Below, one piece after another: positions 36,936 to 46,040 of a DNA stretch of 64,000 bases. The position numbers were made by a program, and so were the translations under genes. The notes below the pieces were generated by a model. The model saw nothing but the letters and a program-made list of their open reading frames with translations, did not search any database and was not told the origin of the DNA. Within the stretch, counting starts at the first letter, position 1. Each line of letters starts with the position of its first letter. Source of the DNA: Saprospiraceae bacterium (GTDB lineage Bacteria > Bacteroidota > Bacteroidia > Chitinophagales > Saprospiraceae); NCBI GenBank assembly GCA_020848995.1, contig JADLHA010000048.1, positions 147,085-211,084 of the forward strand. Reading direction: 5' to 3'.

Positions 36936-38567
36936 TCAATCTCTTTCCATAAAGGGGTATCTATAGCTATGAGGCGGGCAAAAATTTTCTTTTATTGTTC
37001 TCGGTGAAACCCAACGCAATAAGTTTAGCGAAGAACCTGCTTTGTCGTTTGTGCCTGAAGCCCTGGCTCCGCCAAATGGTTGCTGCCCAACGACTGCTCC
37101 TGTCGGCTTGTCGTTGATGTAAAAATTGCCTGCTGCGTTTTTCAGCTTTTCTGAGGCTTTAATGATGACGTTTCGGTCGTTAGCAAAGACGGCGCCAGTT
37201 AGGGCATAAGGCGAGGTGGTGTCAACGAGCGTTAAAATGTCATCAAATTGGTCGTCATTGTAAACAAAAATTGTTAAAACAGGGCCAAAGATCTCCTCGC
37301 ACATGGTTAAACTTCTCGGATTTGAAGTCAGCAAGACGGTTGGTTCAATGAAAAAGCCCTTGCGTTTATCGCAGCGTCCGCCTAAAAGGAGTTCTATCGA
37401 GGGGTCACTCTTGGATTTTTCGATGTAATTTTCAATTTTCGCAAATGCTTTTTCATCGATCACGGCGTTGATAAAGTTCTCAAAATCGTCCGGCCCTCCC
37501 ATTTTCATCGACGAGAGATCCGAAATGAGGTTTTCCTTTACCTGAGGCCAAATGCTTTTGGGAATATATGCCCGGGAGGCTGCGCTGCATTTTTGTCCTT
37601 GAAATTCGAAGGCTCCACGCGACAGCGCTACACTGAGGGCTTTGGGATCCGCACTGGAGTGCGCTAAAACGAAGTCTTTTCCTCCGGTCTCCCCTACCAG
37701 TCGGGGAAAAGATTTATAGAGGTCCAGGTTGGAGGCAACGGTTTTCCATATTGATTTAAACACGCCCGTCGAACCGGTGAAATGCAATCCTGCAAAATCA
37801 GGATGGGAAAAAATCGCATTTCCGGCAGTTGGTCCATCGACAAACACCAGATTGATCACTCCGGGAGGCAGTCCTGCTTCTTCGAGGATGTCCATGATGA
37901 GCGAGGCCGAATAGATCTGCGTCTCTGCGGGTTTCCAGACAACTACATTGCCCATCAGCGCCGGGGCACAGGGCAAGTTCCCGGCAATGGAGGTGAAATT
38001 AAAAGGAGTCAGCGCAAAGACAAATCCTTCGAGTGGCCGGTATTCCAATTGGTTCCATACCAAGGGTGACGACGAAGGCTGCTGTGCATAAATTTCTGTG
38101 AGGTATTTCACGTTGAATCGAAGAAAATCGCAAAATTCGCAGACCGCATCAATTTCTGCCTGAAATATATTTTTCGATTGGCCCAGCATGGTCATGGCGT
38201 TTTGTTTCGCCCGGTACTTGGTCGAAAGCAGGTCTGCGGCCTTCAGAAAAATTGCGGCGCGGTCCCTCCATGGCATTGACTCCCAGCTCTCTTTTGCATC
38301 CATTGCGGCTCGGATGGCCATTTCAACATGCGTGGTGTTACCACGGAAGTAATGGCCCAGTTCAAGCGCGTGGTCATGGGGCGCGAAGATGGGCTTAGAG
38401 GATTCTGAGCGAACCTGTTTCCCTCCTATCCTCATGCAGATTTCCTGTGGCGTCTCTTTCAGATACGCGATGACCTCGCGCAGGGCCTTTCGCTCTTCAC
38501 TGCCGGGGGCATAGGCTAAAACAACTTCATTTTGGGCATTCGGCACCTGTACAATCCTATTCTCCAT
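36936..38567 (-). CDS. pruA: Delta-1-pyrroline-5-carboxylate dehydrogenase
   Basis: 543 residues; oxidises glutamate semialdehyde to glutamate with NAD in proline breakdown. Aldehyde dehydrogenase fold with the general-base Glu in LVGETGGKDFVL, catalytic Cys in FQGQKCSAASRAYIP, and EEIFGPVLT and PFGGARASGTNDKAG near the C-terminus. It is the stand-alone form, with no fused proline dehydrogenase; PutA/PRODH is not in the window. Start taken at ATG 38567; the in-frame TTG at 38576 lies in the coaD gene end. It begins just after coaD on the same strand, overlap-free, so they may be cotranscribed. Confidence 0.94.
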   Translation of the reverse strand: MENRIVQVPNAQNEVVLAYAPGSEERKALREVIAYLKETPQEICMRIGGKQVRSESSKPIFAPHDHALELGHYFRGNTTHVEMAIRAAMDAKESWESMPWRDRAAIFLKAADLLSTKYRAKQNAMTMLGQSKNIFQAEIDAVCEFCDFLRFNVKYLTEIYAQQPSSSPLVWNQLEYRPLEGFVFALTPFNFTSIAGNLPCAPALMGNVVVWKPAETQIYSASLIMDILEEAGLPPGVINLVFVDGPTAGNAIFSHPDFAGLHFTGSTGVFKSIWKTVASNLDLYKSFPRLVGETGGKDFVLAHSSADPKALSVALSRGAFEFQGQKCSAASRAYIPKSIWPQVKENLISDLSSMKMGGPDDFENFINAVIDEKAFAKIENYIEKSKSDPSIELLLGGRCDKRKGFFIEPTVLLTSNPRSLTMCEEIFGPVLTIFVYNDDQFDDILTLVDTTSPYALTGAVFANDRNVIIKASEKLKNAAGNFYINDKPTGAVVGQQPFGGARASGTNDKAGSSLNLLRWVSPRTIKENFCPPHSYRYPFMERD

Positions 38568-38572
38568 AAAAT

Positions 38573-39043
38573 TCAATTATACAAATCTCTCAAAACCTGA
38601 TGCGGCACTAAGGCTTCTACATTGGCCTTCGCAAGAATGAGCTCTCGGACGATGGTGCTGCTCACGTGCGACAATTCAGGCCTCGCAATGAGGAATATGC
38701 TCTCGAGATCTCCTTTTAGCGTGTGGTTGATCTGGGAGATGGTTTTTTCATAATCAAAATCCGTGGCATTTCGAATTCCACGCAACACATAACGGGCCCC
38801 GATTTCAGCACAAAAATTGGCCGTCAGGCCTTGGAAAATCCTGACCTTCACGGAGGGTTGGTCTTCAAAAATTCGCTCAATCCATTTTACCCGAGTTTCA
38901 ACAGGATACAGGATTTTTTTTTGAGCGTTGATCCCAACAGCGACGAATATTTCGTCAAATAGATCTAAAGCCCTGTAAACTACATCCGTGTGCCCTTTGG
39001 TAATGGGGTCAAAGGAACCGGGAAAGACGGCGATCCGTTTCAT
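38573..39043 (-). CDS. coaD: Phosphopantetheine adenylyltransferase
   Basis: 156 residues; adenylates 4'-phosphopantetheine in coenzyme A synthesis. Motifs: FPGSFDPITKGHTDVV with the TxGH nucleotidyl-transfer His, LRGIRNATDFDYE and HVSSTIVREL. Start ATG 39043 gives the usual MKRIAVFPGSFDP; an upstream in-frame TTG (39058) lies within the promoter's -7 element. Cytosolic. Leftward operon with pruA. Confidence 0.95.
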   Translation of the reverse strand: MKRIAVFPGSFDPITKGHTDVVYRALDLFDEIFVAVGINAQKKILYPVETRVKWIERIFEDQPSVKVRIFQGLTANFCAEIGARYVLRGIRNATDFDYEKTISQINHTLKGDLESIFLIARPELSHVSSTIVRELILAKANVEALVPHQVLRDLYN

Positions 39044-39055
39044 GATTTTGTTCTG

Positions 39056-39084
39056 CAAAGTTACAGCAGCTTCGCCTGAATCAA
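39056..39084 (-). promoter_or_regulatory. Bacteroidota-type promoter of coaD
   Basis: Minus strand: TTG at 39084-39082, 18-base spacer, TAACTTTG at 39063-39056. A full consensus match 12 bases before the ATG. Confidence 0.65.
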
Positions 39085-39204
39085 CGCTTTTTCATAACTC
39101 AAACGTCTCTTTGGGTAAGGCCCCAGCCTGGGCACCTGGGATATTTTAGAGGCAATAGACATCCATTGCGGGGAGCTCTGTATTTTTGGGCTAAATATGC
39201 CCTT

Positions 39205-40602
39205 ATGCAATTTGATATAGTCGTCATCGGTGCCGGTCCTGGCGGATACGTCGCTGCCATTCGCGCTGCCCAGCTGGGAAAGAAAGTTGCGATTGTCGAG
39301 CGTGAGGCCCTTGGAGGAATTTGCCTGAACTGGGGCTGCATTCCTACCAAGGCTTTGCTGAAAAGTGCTCAGGTTATGGATACCCTCTCTCATGCCAGTG
39401 ACTACGGTGTGCAGGTCAAAGGGTTCGAAGCTGACTTTGGCGCAATGATATCCAGGAGTCGCTCGGTGGCCGATGGAATGAGCAAAGGCATTCAGTTTTT
39501 AATGAAGAAAAATAAAATTCTGGTTTACAACGGCTCGGCTCGCTTGGCTGCAGACAAATCTGTGGTGGTTGAAGGTCACGACGGAAAATCAGAACAGCTC
39601 ATTGCCAGACACGTAATCCTTGCAACGGGTGGGCGGGCAAAACACCTGGCTAATTTGCCCATTGATGGAAAGTACGTCATCGACTATCGCAAGGCCATGA
39701 CGCTCGACAAAGTCCCAAAAAAATTGGCGATCATAGGTGCAGGAGCCATCGGAGTCGAGTTCGCATATTTCTATAACAGTTTGGGAACAGAGATTCACCT
39801 CATAGAATTCCTCGAACAGGGGCTCGTTCCACGCGAAGATCCGGATATTTCCAAAGAGCTCACCAAAATATTCCGGAAGAAGGGCATGCAAGTATATGCC
39901 AATACAGCTCTTGAAAAGGCAGATCGGATTAAGGGTGGCATGTCGCTTACTGCCAAAAATCGCTCGGACGGAAAAACGGTGCAGTTGGATTGTGATGTCG
40001 TATTGTCAGCGGCCGGCGTTCAGCCCAATACAGAGAACCTCGGCCTGGAGGCGCTCAACGTAAAAATGGACAAAGGGTACATTTTGGTCGACGCCGATTA
40101 CAAGACCAACGTCGAAGGCCTCTATGCAATCGGCGACATTGTTCCTGGGCCAGCGCTTGCCCACGTGGCCAGTGCTGAGGCCATCCATTGCGTTGAACGG
40201 ATCAGTGGTCTGCCAGGCGAGACGATCGACTATAAAAACATTCCAGCGTGCACCTATTGCTTGCCGGAAATCGCTTCAGTTGGACTCACAGAACCCGCTG
40301 CCAAGGAGGCAGGCTACGATTTGGCCGTAGGCAAATTCCCGTTTTCCGCTTCGGGGAAGGCCAGTGCAGCAGGTGCTAAGGATGGATTTGTAAAAGTGAT
40401 TTTTGATAAGAAATATGGGGAATTCCTTGGAGCCCACCTGATAGGAATGAATGTAACGGAAATGATCGCAGAAGTCGTGGTCGCCAGAAAACTTGAGACT
40501 ACGGGCCACGAGATCATAAAGAGCATTCACCCTCATCCAACGATGTCTGAGGCAATTATGGAAGCTACTGCAGCAGCTTTTGGGGAGGTAATTCACTTGT
40601 AA
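39205..40602 (+). CDS. lpdA: Dihydrolipoyl dehydrogenase
   Basis: 465 residues with ATG 39205. The E3 component of pyruvate, 2-oxoglutarate and branched-chain oxo-acid dehydrogenases and of the glycine cleavage system; passes electrons from dihydrolipoamide to NAD. FAD-binding IVVIGAGPGGYVAAIRA at the start, redox-active disulfide GGICLNWGCIPTKALL (about 37-52), NAD-binding IIGAGAIGVEF in the middle and the His-Pro active-site motif HPHPTMSEAIMEA at the C-terminus. All are intact. Convergent with the GNAT gene. The E1 and E2 genes are elsewhere. Confidence 0.96.
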   Translation: MQFDIVVIGAGPGGYVAAIRAAQLGKKVAIVEREALGGICLNWGCIPTKALLKSAQVMDTLSHASDYGVQVKGFEADFGAMISRSRSVADGMSKGIQFLMKKNKILVYNGSARLAADKSVVVEGHDGKSEQLIARHVILATGGRAKHLANLPIDGKYVIDYRKAMTLDKVPKKLAIIGAGAIGVEFAYFYNSLGTEIHLIEFLEQGLVPREDPDISKELTKIFRKKGMQVYANTALEKADRIKGGMSLTAKNRSDGKTVQLDCDVVLSAAGVQPNTENLGLEALNVKMDKGYILVDADYKTNVEGLYAIGDIVPGPALAHVASAEAIHCVERISGLPGETIDYKNIPACTYCLPEIASVGLTEPAAKEAGYDLAVGKFPFSASGKASAAGAKDGFVKVIFDKKYGEFLGAHLIGMNVTEMIAEVVVARKLETTGHEIIKSIHPHPTMSEAIMEATAAAFGEVIHL

Positions 40603-40687
40603 GTCTGCAAGCCGGAAAGCAGCTTATCGCTCCTGCACGGTCCTTCCATTCTAATGTTGACGGAATGCGAATTTCCGCCAGAGAAAC

Positions 40688-41122
40688 TTAAACCAACTCT
40701 TTATACATGTTGATGTGGGCTATTCCCAGCTCAGTATACTCATCCCCAGCAACATGGTATTCGAGTTTTGAATAAAATGGCCTGGCCGTTTTGCGTGCAT
40801 GCAACTCAATGCGACCAAATCCGTGCTGCTTTGCCCACCGCTCAGCGCATTCTACCAGGATCCTCCCAATTCCACGGCCCTGAAAATCTTTTGACACCGC
40901 AACTTGCCGCATTGCCAGCGATTGCCCCTCAAGATGGCGAAAACTCAGGCAGCCGACCAGATGCCAATCCGGCAAGTGCAGGCCAAAATGAAATTGGTCT
41001 GACTCTTGTTCGAGTTGATCTGCCGTAAATTCCAGCCCAAGGGGAATGCGCAGCTCAGCGGTGCGCAAACTGACGAGCTCATCGTACCCAGGACTCATAA
41101 AATCATGCTGGACAAACCACAT
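40688..41122 (-). CDS. GNAT-family N-acetyltransferase
   Basis: 144 residues. Acetyl-CoA-binding motif A is QVAVSKDFQGRGIGRILVECAERWA (shown in part: the QGRGIG pyrophosphate loop, about 89-94), and the FYSKLEYHVAGDEY block is typical of small GNATs close to the ElaA/YitI type. Substrate unknown; could be a small molecule or protein N-terminus. Thirteen bases after the HMG-CoA lyase gene, same strand, so probably one transcript. Confidence 0.85.
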   Translation of the reverse strand: MWFVQHDFMSPGYDELVSLRTAELRIPLGLEFTADQLEQESDQFHFGLHLPDWHLVGCLSFRHLEGQSLAMRQVAVSKDFQGRGIGRILVECAERWAKQHGFGRIELHARKTARPFYSKLEYHVAGDEYTELGIAHINMYKELV

Positions 41123-41135
41123 TTGCTAAGAGGGT

Positions 41136-42002
41136 TCAATGGTAATGGTCAAAAATTTCTGAAGAGAAGTCCACTGCGCTCAGGAAGGCGTCTGGACGAA
41201 GATCAGGCAGCATTTTCCGTGGTAGGAAATAATCCACAATTTTCTCGGTGGGCATGTTTCCCGTCAATTCATCTTTCGCCATAGGGCATCCTCCATACCC
41301 TTTTATTGCACCATCGAATCGGCGACATCCCGTCTCAAAAGCAGCAGCGATCTTTTCCTCCCAGGCCTCCGGTCGCGTGTGAAAGTGGGCCCCAAATTCA
41401 ATCTCGGGGTAGAGCGGCACCAAGCGAGAAAAAAGGTAGCGTATGCTGTCAGGATGCGCCAAACCAACAGTGTCGGACAATGCAATTGTTCTGATCCCCA
41501 ATTTTTGCAGCGCACCGACCCATTCAAGGGCAATCTCAGCATTCCACGGATCCCCATACGGGTTGCCAAAGGCCATGGAAAGATAAACAACGAGGTTTTT
41601 GCTTTTCTTTAGGCAGAGGTCCTGTATGACCTTGACTTTTTCAAACGATTCCAGGATGCTTGCATTGGTATTTCGCATCTGGAACGTTTCAGAAATGGAA
41701 AAGGGGAATCCAATGCAGGAGATGGCATTTTTCGCTGTGGCTGCCTCAGCCCCCCTGACGTTCGCAATGATGGCCAACAGACGGGTTTTTGAACCGTCCA
41801 ATCGCAACTGTTCCAGCACCTGGGGGGTGTCTCTCATTTGGGGAATGGCTTGTGGGGAGACAAAACTTCCAAAATCGAGCACGTCGATATTCGCATCGAT
41901 CAGCTTTTGCAAGTAGCTGATTTTTAAGCTGGTAGGAACAAATTCTCCCAAGCCTTGCATGGCATCGCGCGGGCATTCAACCAAAGTAATTCTGTCGATC
42001 AT
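41136..42002 (-). CDS. Hydroxymethylglutaryl-CoA lyase
   Basis: 288 residues, DRE-TIM metallolyase. Splits HMG-CoA to acetyl-CoA and acetoacetate in leucine breakdown. Seen: VECPRDAMQG at the start (the DRE-type metal and catalytic site, R and D), the SDTVG strand, GAHFHTRPEAW with metal-ligating histidines and the glycine-rich active-site loop GYGGCPMAKDELTGN with the catalytic Cys. Compared with usual ECPRDGLQ, Ala replaces Gly. Similar lyases share the fold, but the Cys loop favours HMG-CoA lyase. Divergent from the small membrane protein. Confidence 0.88.
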   Translation of the reverse strand: MIDRITLVECPRDAMQGLGEFVPTSLKISYLQKLIDANIDVLDFGSFVSPQAIPQMRDTPQVLEQLRLDGSKTRLLAIIANVRGAEAATAKNAISCIGFPFSISETFQMRNTNASILESFEKVKVIQDLCLKKSKNLVVYLSMAFGNPYGDPWNAEIALEWVGALQKLGIRTIALSDTVGLAHPDSIRYLFSRLVPLYPEIEFGAHFHTRPEAWEEKIAAAFETGCRRFDGAIKGYGGCPMAKDELTGNMPTEKIVDYFLPRKMLPDLRPDAFLSAVDFSSEIFDHYH

Positions 42003-42048
42003 GGTGGCTTTGAACGAAAATCTATGCAGTCAGCGTTAATATACAAAT

Positions 42049-42285
42049 ATGGAACCTGCTCCTAAAATTCATTTAAACAGACACAGCATTTTATTGTTGT
42101 TGGGCTTTGGCCTCTTTATCTGCGGAAGCCTCTCGCTGATATTGAGTATGGTCGGCGTGGAACTGGTCGCTTTCAAATGGATTCGGGCATTGGGCTTCCC
42201 ATTTGACCTAGCCACAAAATTTGCACTCTTGCTCTCGGGACTGGTCATGGCCTACCTGGGCTCTATGGATAGAGAACAACAATAA
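42049..42285 (+). CDS. Small two-helix membrane protein
   Basis: 78 residues: a short polar N-terminus, a membrane helix (about 13-33), a loop containing FKWIRALGFP, a second helix (about 53-70) and a charged tail. No family recognised. It lies between the HMG-CoA lyase gene (divergent) and the TonB-like gene, 68 bases upstream of the latter on the same strand. Clean start and codon use like its neighbours make it likely real. Confidence 0.5.
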   Translation: MEPAPKIHLNRHSILLLLGFGLFICGSLSLILSMVGVELVAFKWIRALGFPFDLATKFALLLSGLVMAYLGSMDREQQ

Positions 42286-42353
42286 TATTTTAACGGTTCA
42301 TTTTAAACTTTTTAGTTAAAATTGCGTCCAAATCGCAACAAACCAGGCGAAAA

Positions 42354-43337
42354 ATGCCAGAATATGTTCACTTTGATGCGCAGAAAGTAGAACGCGGAAA
42401 TAAGCGGATCGGATATCTCGTTTCCGCCATCATTCATGCGCTCCTTTTGTTGGTTATCCTCATGAAGATTCTGGAGTTGCCTACCGAGCCTCCGGCTGAA
42501 TATGCCATCGAATTGCTCGGTCCAGTGCCTCAATACACCCCTCCTGTTGACAGAGCTCCTGGCGGAGGAGGATCAGAAGGTCCTGAGGATTTGGAACCTA
42601 AAGAAGGAGGCTCTCCCGGAAGTGAAGCTCCTGAGGAAAGAATTCCCGAAGAAGCCGTTAAGGTTGAGCCAAAGCTGGAACCTGAACCTGTAAAACCCAA
42701 TCCTTCTCAACCCAGTCCCAAGCCCATACTCGCCGACCCGAGCCCCGAGGTCGTCAAGGTTGACCCACCTAAGGTGGAAACCCCGGGGCCAGTTCGTCCG
42801 GCACCTCCGGCGCCTGCACCACAAAAACCTCCGGTAGTTGCACCCTCCGGTGGATCTGGAGGTGCCAGCGGAAATCAGGGCAGAGCAAGCACCGGAGACG
42901 ACGATGCTCCTGGAAGCGGTGGAACCGGTACAGGAACCGGCACTGGATCTGGTTCGGGAGGCGGCAACTCAGGCAATGGAACTGGCGGCGGCGGGGGAAC
43001 TGGAGGCGGAACCGGGGGCGGAACGGGTGACGGCGCCGGAGTGGACTTCAACGAGATCGGCCCTCTGAAGCGCAAAGTCATCGGCCGGCCGGACCTCAAA
43101 GACCTGGCAAGAGAAAATGCACAAAGTGTGGTGTTCAATATGTGCATCAATCGGGAAGGAAACGTCACGTACATCCGCTACAATGCCAAAATGTCAAAAA
43201 CCAAAGACGTTCAGTTTATCAGGGAAGCAACCGCTAAAATGCAGTTATACAAATTCCAGCCCGACTCAAAAGCGCCCAAAAAAGAATGCGGTACCTTCAC
43301 CTTCAATGCCTTGGGAATCATTCAGCGGCTCAATTGA
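42354..43337 (+). CDS. TonB-like protein with Pro-rich and Gly-rich linkers
   Basis: 327 residues. One membrane helix near the N-terminus (about 20-43) with cytoplasmic start, then a Pro/Glu/Lys-rich span (about 55-160) and a Gly/Ser/Thr-rich span (about 165-230), then a C-terminal domain (about 232-327) with FNMCINREGNVTYIRYNAKMS and a closing TFTFNALG, matching energy-transducer (TonB C-terminal) style. TonB proteins carry inner-membrane force through the periplasm to outer-membrane receptors; the linkers give reach. No ExbB/ExbD genes are adjacent. The Gly-rich part consists of imperfect GTG and GGGT repeats at the DNA level, a possible slippage-prone tract. Confidence 0.75.
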   Translation: MPEYVHFDAQKVERGNKRIGYLVSAIIHALLLLVILMKILELPTEPPAEYAIELLGPVPQYTPPVDRAPGGGGSEGPEDLEPKEGGSPGSEAPEERIPEEAVKVEPKLEPEPVKPNPSQPSPKPILADPSPEVVKVDPPKVETPGPVRPAPPAPAPQKPPVVAPSGGSGGASGNQGRASTGDDDAPGSGGTGTGTGTGSGSGGGNSGNGTGGGGGTGGGTGGGTGDGAGVDFNEIGPLKRKVIGRPDLKDLARENAQSVVFNMCINREGNVTYIRYNAKMSKTKDVQFIREATAKMQLYKFQPDSKAPKKECGTFTFNALGIIQRLN

Positions 43338-43405
43338 TCAACCGGTCCCCCGACGTTTTCCCGTTGCGGACGGAGCGCTTTTAAACCAGGTCCACCCAGC
43401 TCAGC

Positions 43406-44614
43406 TCAATCCTCCTGGTAGAGTAGGTATTTAGAGCGGAGAATTTTGAACGCTTCCAGCCCGGCTTTCCAACTCTCACGGATAACCTCTTCTGAAGCAT
43501 TGGCAACGATTTGCCTGCGCAAAACATCGGTGCCTGCCAAGCGGTCAAAAAAAATGGGGTTTGAAAAAAAGGATTCCCCCATCGATAGCTCGTGGTATGT
43601 CTTTAGAAGGTGACTTAAGTCGATGCAACCCTTCCCAAACAAGGTCTCTGTTGAAAGGGCTCTCAAATCGGTGCCGTAGCATTGGGTATCCTTCCATGGA
43701 GGGTTCTTTGCACCCGGCACCGGAACGGGAACAAAATGAAACGTGCTTTTAAGCATCGGGTGACCGTACGCAAGGAATGGGAAAGAGGTTCCGCGTGCAA
43801 CGCTCACTACCGTTCCCTCAAAAAAGCACAGACCGGGGTATAGCAAAATGGCTCGGGTATCCCTGAGATTGGGGGAAGGGGCTACGGTGAGCGAAACAAG
43901 TTCCTTCTTACGGTAATTCCGGCATTGGAGAACCTGAAAGTTGAGTTTATTGCAGTGTGCGATCCAGCATTCGCCGACGATCATGTGCGCTAATTCCCCA
44001 ATCGTCATTCCATAGACAACGGGAATTGGATGCAGCCCGACAAAAGACTTAAAGGCTGTTTGGAGTACCGGGCCGTCAATGTAATGCCCATTGGGATTCG
44101 GCCTGTCGAGCACCAGCAATTTTACACCATGCTCGGCACACGCCTCCATAACATAATGAAGTGTACTGATGTAGGTATAAAATCGAGTACCAACGTCCTG
44201 CAAATCAAAGACCAGGATATCCAGTTTGCCCAGATCAGCCGAGGCGGGCTTCTTGTTTTTACCGTAAAGCGACCTCAAGGGCAAACCGGTTTTTTCGTCA
44301 ACCGTATCGACCACGGTTTCGCCTGCATCGGCCATCCCGCGGAACCCATGTTCCGGGGTGAAGAGCAGCTTTAATTTGACACCCCGACGCAACAAGGTGT
44401 CTGCCAGATGAACACCACCCACCATGGAAGCATGGTTCGCTACAAGTCCGACTGACCTGCCTTCAGTTAAGACAAGAATCGAATCTATCTTCGTAGCACC
44501 AGGCAGAATTTTACTCAAATGCTCTGAATGACATTCGATTTTGGATAATTTTGGATGACAAAACAGATTGCCCAGCGCTGCAACGATGAGTGTTAACCAG
44601 ACGAAATTTGCCAT
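43406..44614 (-). CDS. NamZ/YbbC-type exo-beta-N-acetylmuramidase (DUF1343, GH171)
   Basis: 402 residues with ATG 44614 and an N-terminal signal-like helix (about 1-22). The body matches DUF1343: VGLVANHASMV, LKLLFTPEHGFRG, DAGETVVD, LRSLYGKNKKP, LDILVFDLQDVGTRFYTYISTL, VLDRPNPNG. NamZ of Bacillus removes terminal N-acetylmuramic acid from wall glycans, and homologues in Bacteroidota take part in peptidoglycan recycling; the extension of that role to this protein is by family. Likely periplasmic. Its 5' end overlaps the start of the divergent nuclease gene by 29 bases, so promoter elements must lie inside the neighbour. Confidence 0.84.
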   Translation of the reverse strand: MANFVWLTLIVAALGNLFCHPKLSKIECHSEHLSKILPGATKIDSILVLTEGRSVGLVANHASMVGGVHLADTLLRRGVKLKLLFTPEHGFRGMADAGETVVDTVDEKTGLPLRSLYGKNKKPASADLGKLDILVFDLQDVGTRFYTYISTLHYVMEACAEHGVKLLVLDRPNPNGHYIDGPVLQTAFKSFVGLHPIPVVYGMTIGELAHMIVGECWIAHCNKLNFQVLQCRNYRKKELVSLTVAPSPNLRDTRAILLYPGLCFFEGTVVSVARGTSFPFLAYGHPMLKSTFHFVPVPVPGAKNPPWKDTQCYGTDLRALSTETLFGKGCIDLSHLLKTYHELSMGESFFSNPIFFDRLAGTDVLRRQIVANASEEVIRESWKAGLEAFKILRSKYLLYQED

Positions 44615-46040
44615 AATTGATATTGAAACGACGGGCGGTTTTGCACGGCGGGACAAAATTACAGAAATTGCCATCTTGCAGTATTTCGATGGCCAGCTCA
44701 CCGGTGAATACACCACCCTGATCAACCCAGAACGCAGCATTCCACCTGAGATTACACGAATCACTGGAATCACGGACGAAATGGTAAAATCTGCCCCCAA
44801 ATTCTACGAGGTTGCCCGTGAAATCATTTTCAGAACCGAGGATTGCATTTTCGTTGCGCATAACGTCAATTTTGATTACGAATTCATAAGGGCTGAATTT
44901 CAGCAACTGGGCTATTCTTTCAGCAGACAAAAAATGTGTACGCTTCAATTGAGCAGACGGCATTTTCGCGGACTCTCCTCCTATAGTCTTGGCAATCTCA
45001 TCGCACATTTTGAAATTTCTGTTTCAGCACGACATCGCGCGCTTGAAGACTGCAGGGCAACGCTTGTTTTACTGGAACGGATCATAGAAGCTCAGCGCGA
45101 TTCCGGACTTGAAGCCAGCTTCTGGGTCAAGTCGGGGATTCAGGCCAGCAAATTGCCCGCTGCCCTGTCTACTGATGCCATTGGGAAACTTCCGAATGAA
45201 CCAGGCGTTTATATCATGCTCGACAAAACATCGTATCCCGTTTACATAGGGAAGAGTAAGCGCATTCGAGAACGGGTCATGCAGCATCTCAACGGAGAAG
45301 GGCCCAAGTTGATTAAAATGCTGCAGAATGTTTGCAAGATCGAATATCAGTTAACCGGTAATGAGTTGGTTGCTTCCTTGTTGGAAAGCCAGCTGATCCG
45401 GCAGCACAAGCCTGAGATCAACAAAGCCCTGAGAAGAAAAACCCATTCGCATCTGCTCACCTGCTCCAAATCAACGGAGGAATACATGCAATTCTCAGTA
45501 AAAGAGCTCTATTGGCTTGAACCGGAGGACGTCATCCTTTCTCATTACCCTACCCGTCATTCTGCGAAAAAGGTGATTGATGGATTGATTGCCCGTCATG
45601 GGCTTTGTACCAACGTGAATGCTGGGGTTGCCGGTGGAAGTCCTTGCGCAATGTACCACATCAATTTGTGTGGGGGCGCCTGCATACGAATGGAAAGTCC
45701 GCAAGAATACAATGTGCGCTTCGCCGAAGCGAGATGTGAGATACAGGCTGTTTTTACAGAAGATTTTATAGTGGTTTGCAAGGCCCCGGAAGTGCAGCAG
45801 CAATATGCAATCGTTGTCGAAGATGGGTTTATCCGCAAACTCGGACTCATGCTGCGTTCCGAAGAAAGACCTGAATTGGAACAAATTGCACAATTGGCAG
45901 CTTATGAAGGCAATGCTGATACCAACCGCATGTTAAAGCACTACCTCGCCAAAGAACCTGAGGACTATCAAATGTACCAATCCAATAACAAACTTGCCGA
46001 GTCTCAGGAACCAAATGAAACCCGTGCCATCCGGCGCTGA
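44586..46040 (+). CDS. DnaQ-like exonuclease fused to GIY-YIG (UvrC-type) nuclease domain
   Basis: 484 residues with ATG 44586. Domain 1 (about 1-170): DEDDh 3'-5' exonuclease with Exo I FAIIDIETTGG, Exo II HNVNFDYEFI and Exo III HRALEDCRAT. Domain 2 (about 195-290): GIY-YIG nuclease in the UvrC style, PGVYIMLDK then PVYIGKSKRIRERVMQH. The C-terminal part (about 290-484) matches the UvrC-like spacer of Cho-type proteins. Such fusions exist in Bacteroidota and Actinobacteria and are thought to act in DNA repair; the exact substrate is not established. 5' end overlaps the namZ-like gene, 3' end overlaps pyrF by 37 bases. Confidence 0.85.
   Translation: MSVNQTKFAIIDIETTGGFARRDKITEIAILQYFDGQLTGEYTTLINPERSIPPEITRITGITDEMVKSAPKFYEVAREIIFRTEDCIFVAHNVNFDYEFIRAEFQQLGYSFSRQKMCTLQLSRRHFRGLSSYSLGNLIAHFEISVSARHRALEDCRATLVLLERIIEAQRDSGLEASFWVKSGIQASKLPAALSTDAIGKLPNEPGVYIMLDKTSYPVYIGKSKRIRERVMQHLNGEGPKLIKMLQNVCKIEYQLTGNELVASLLESQLIRQHKPEINKALRRKTHSHLLTCSKSTEEYMQFSVKELYWLEPEDVILSHYPTRHSAKKVIDGLIARHGLCTNVNAGVAGGSPCAMYHINLCGGACIRMESPQEYNVRFAEARCEIQAVFTEDFIVVCKAPEVQQQYAIVVEDGFIRKLGLMLRSEERPELEQIAQLAAYEGNADTNRMLKHYLAKEPEDYQMYQSNNKLAESQEPNETRAIRR

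Noticed and set aside
42840..43050. Gly-rich repeats in the TonB-like gene as a repeat array
   Set aside because: They are short codon-level repeats inside an open frame, not spaced repeats.
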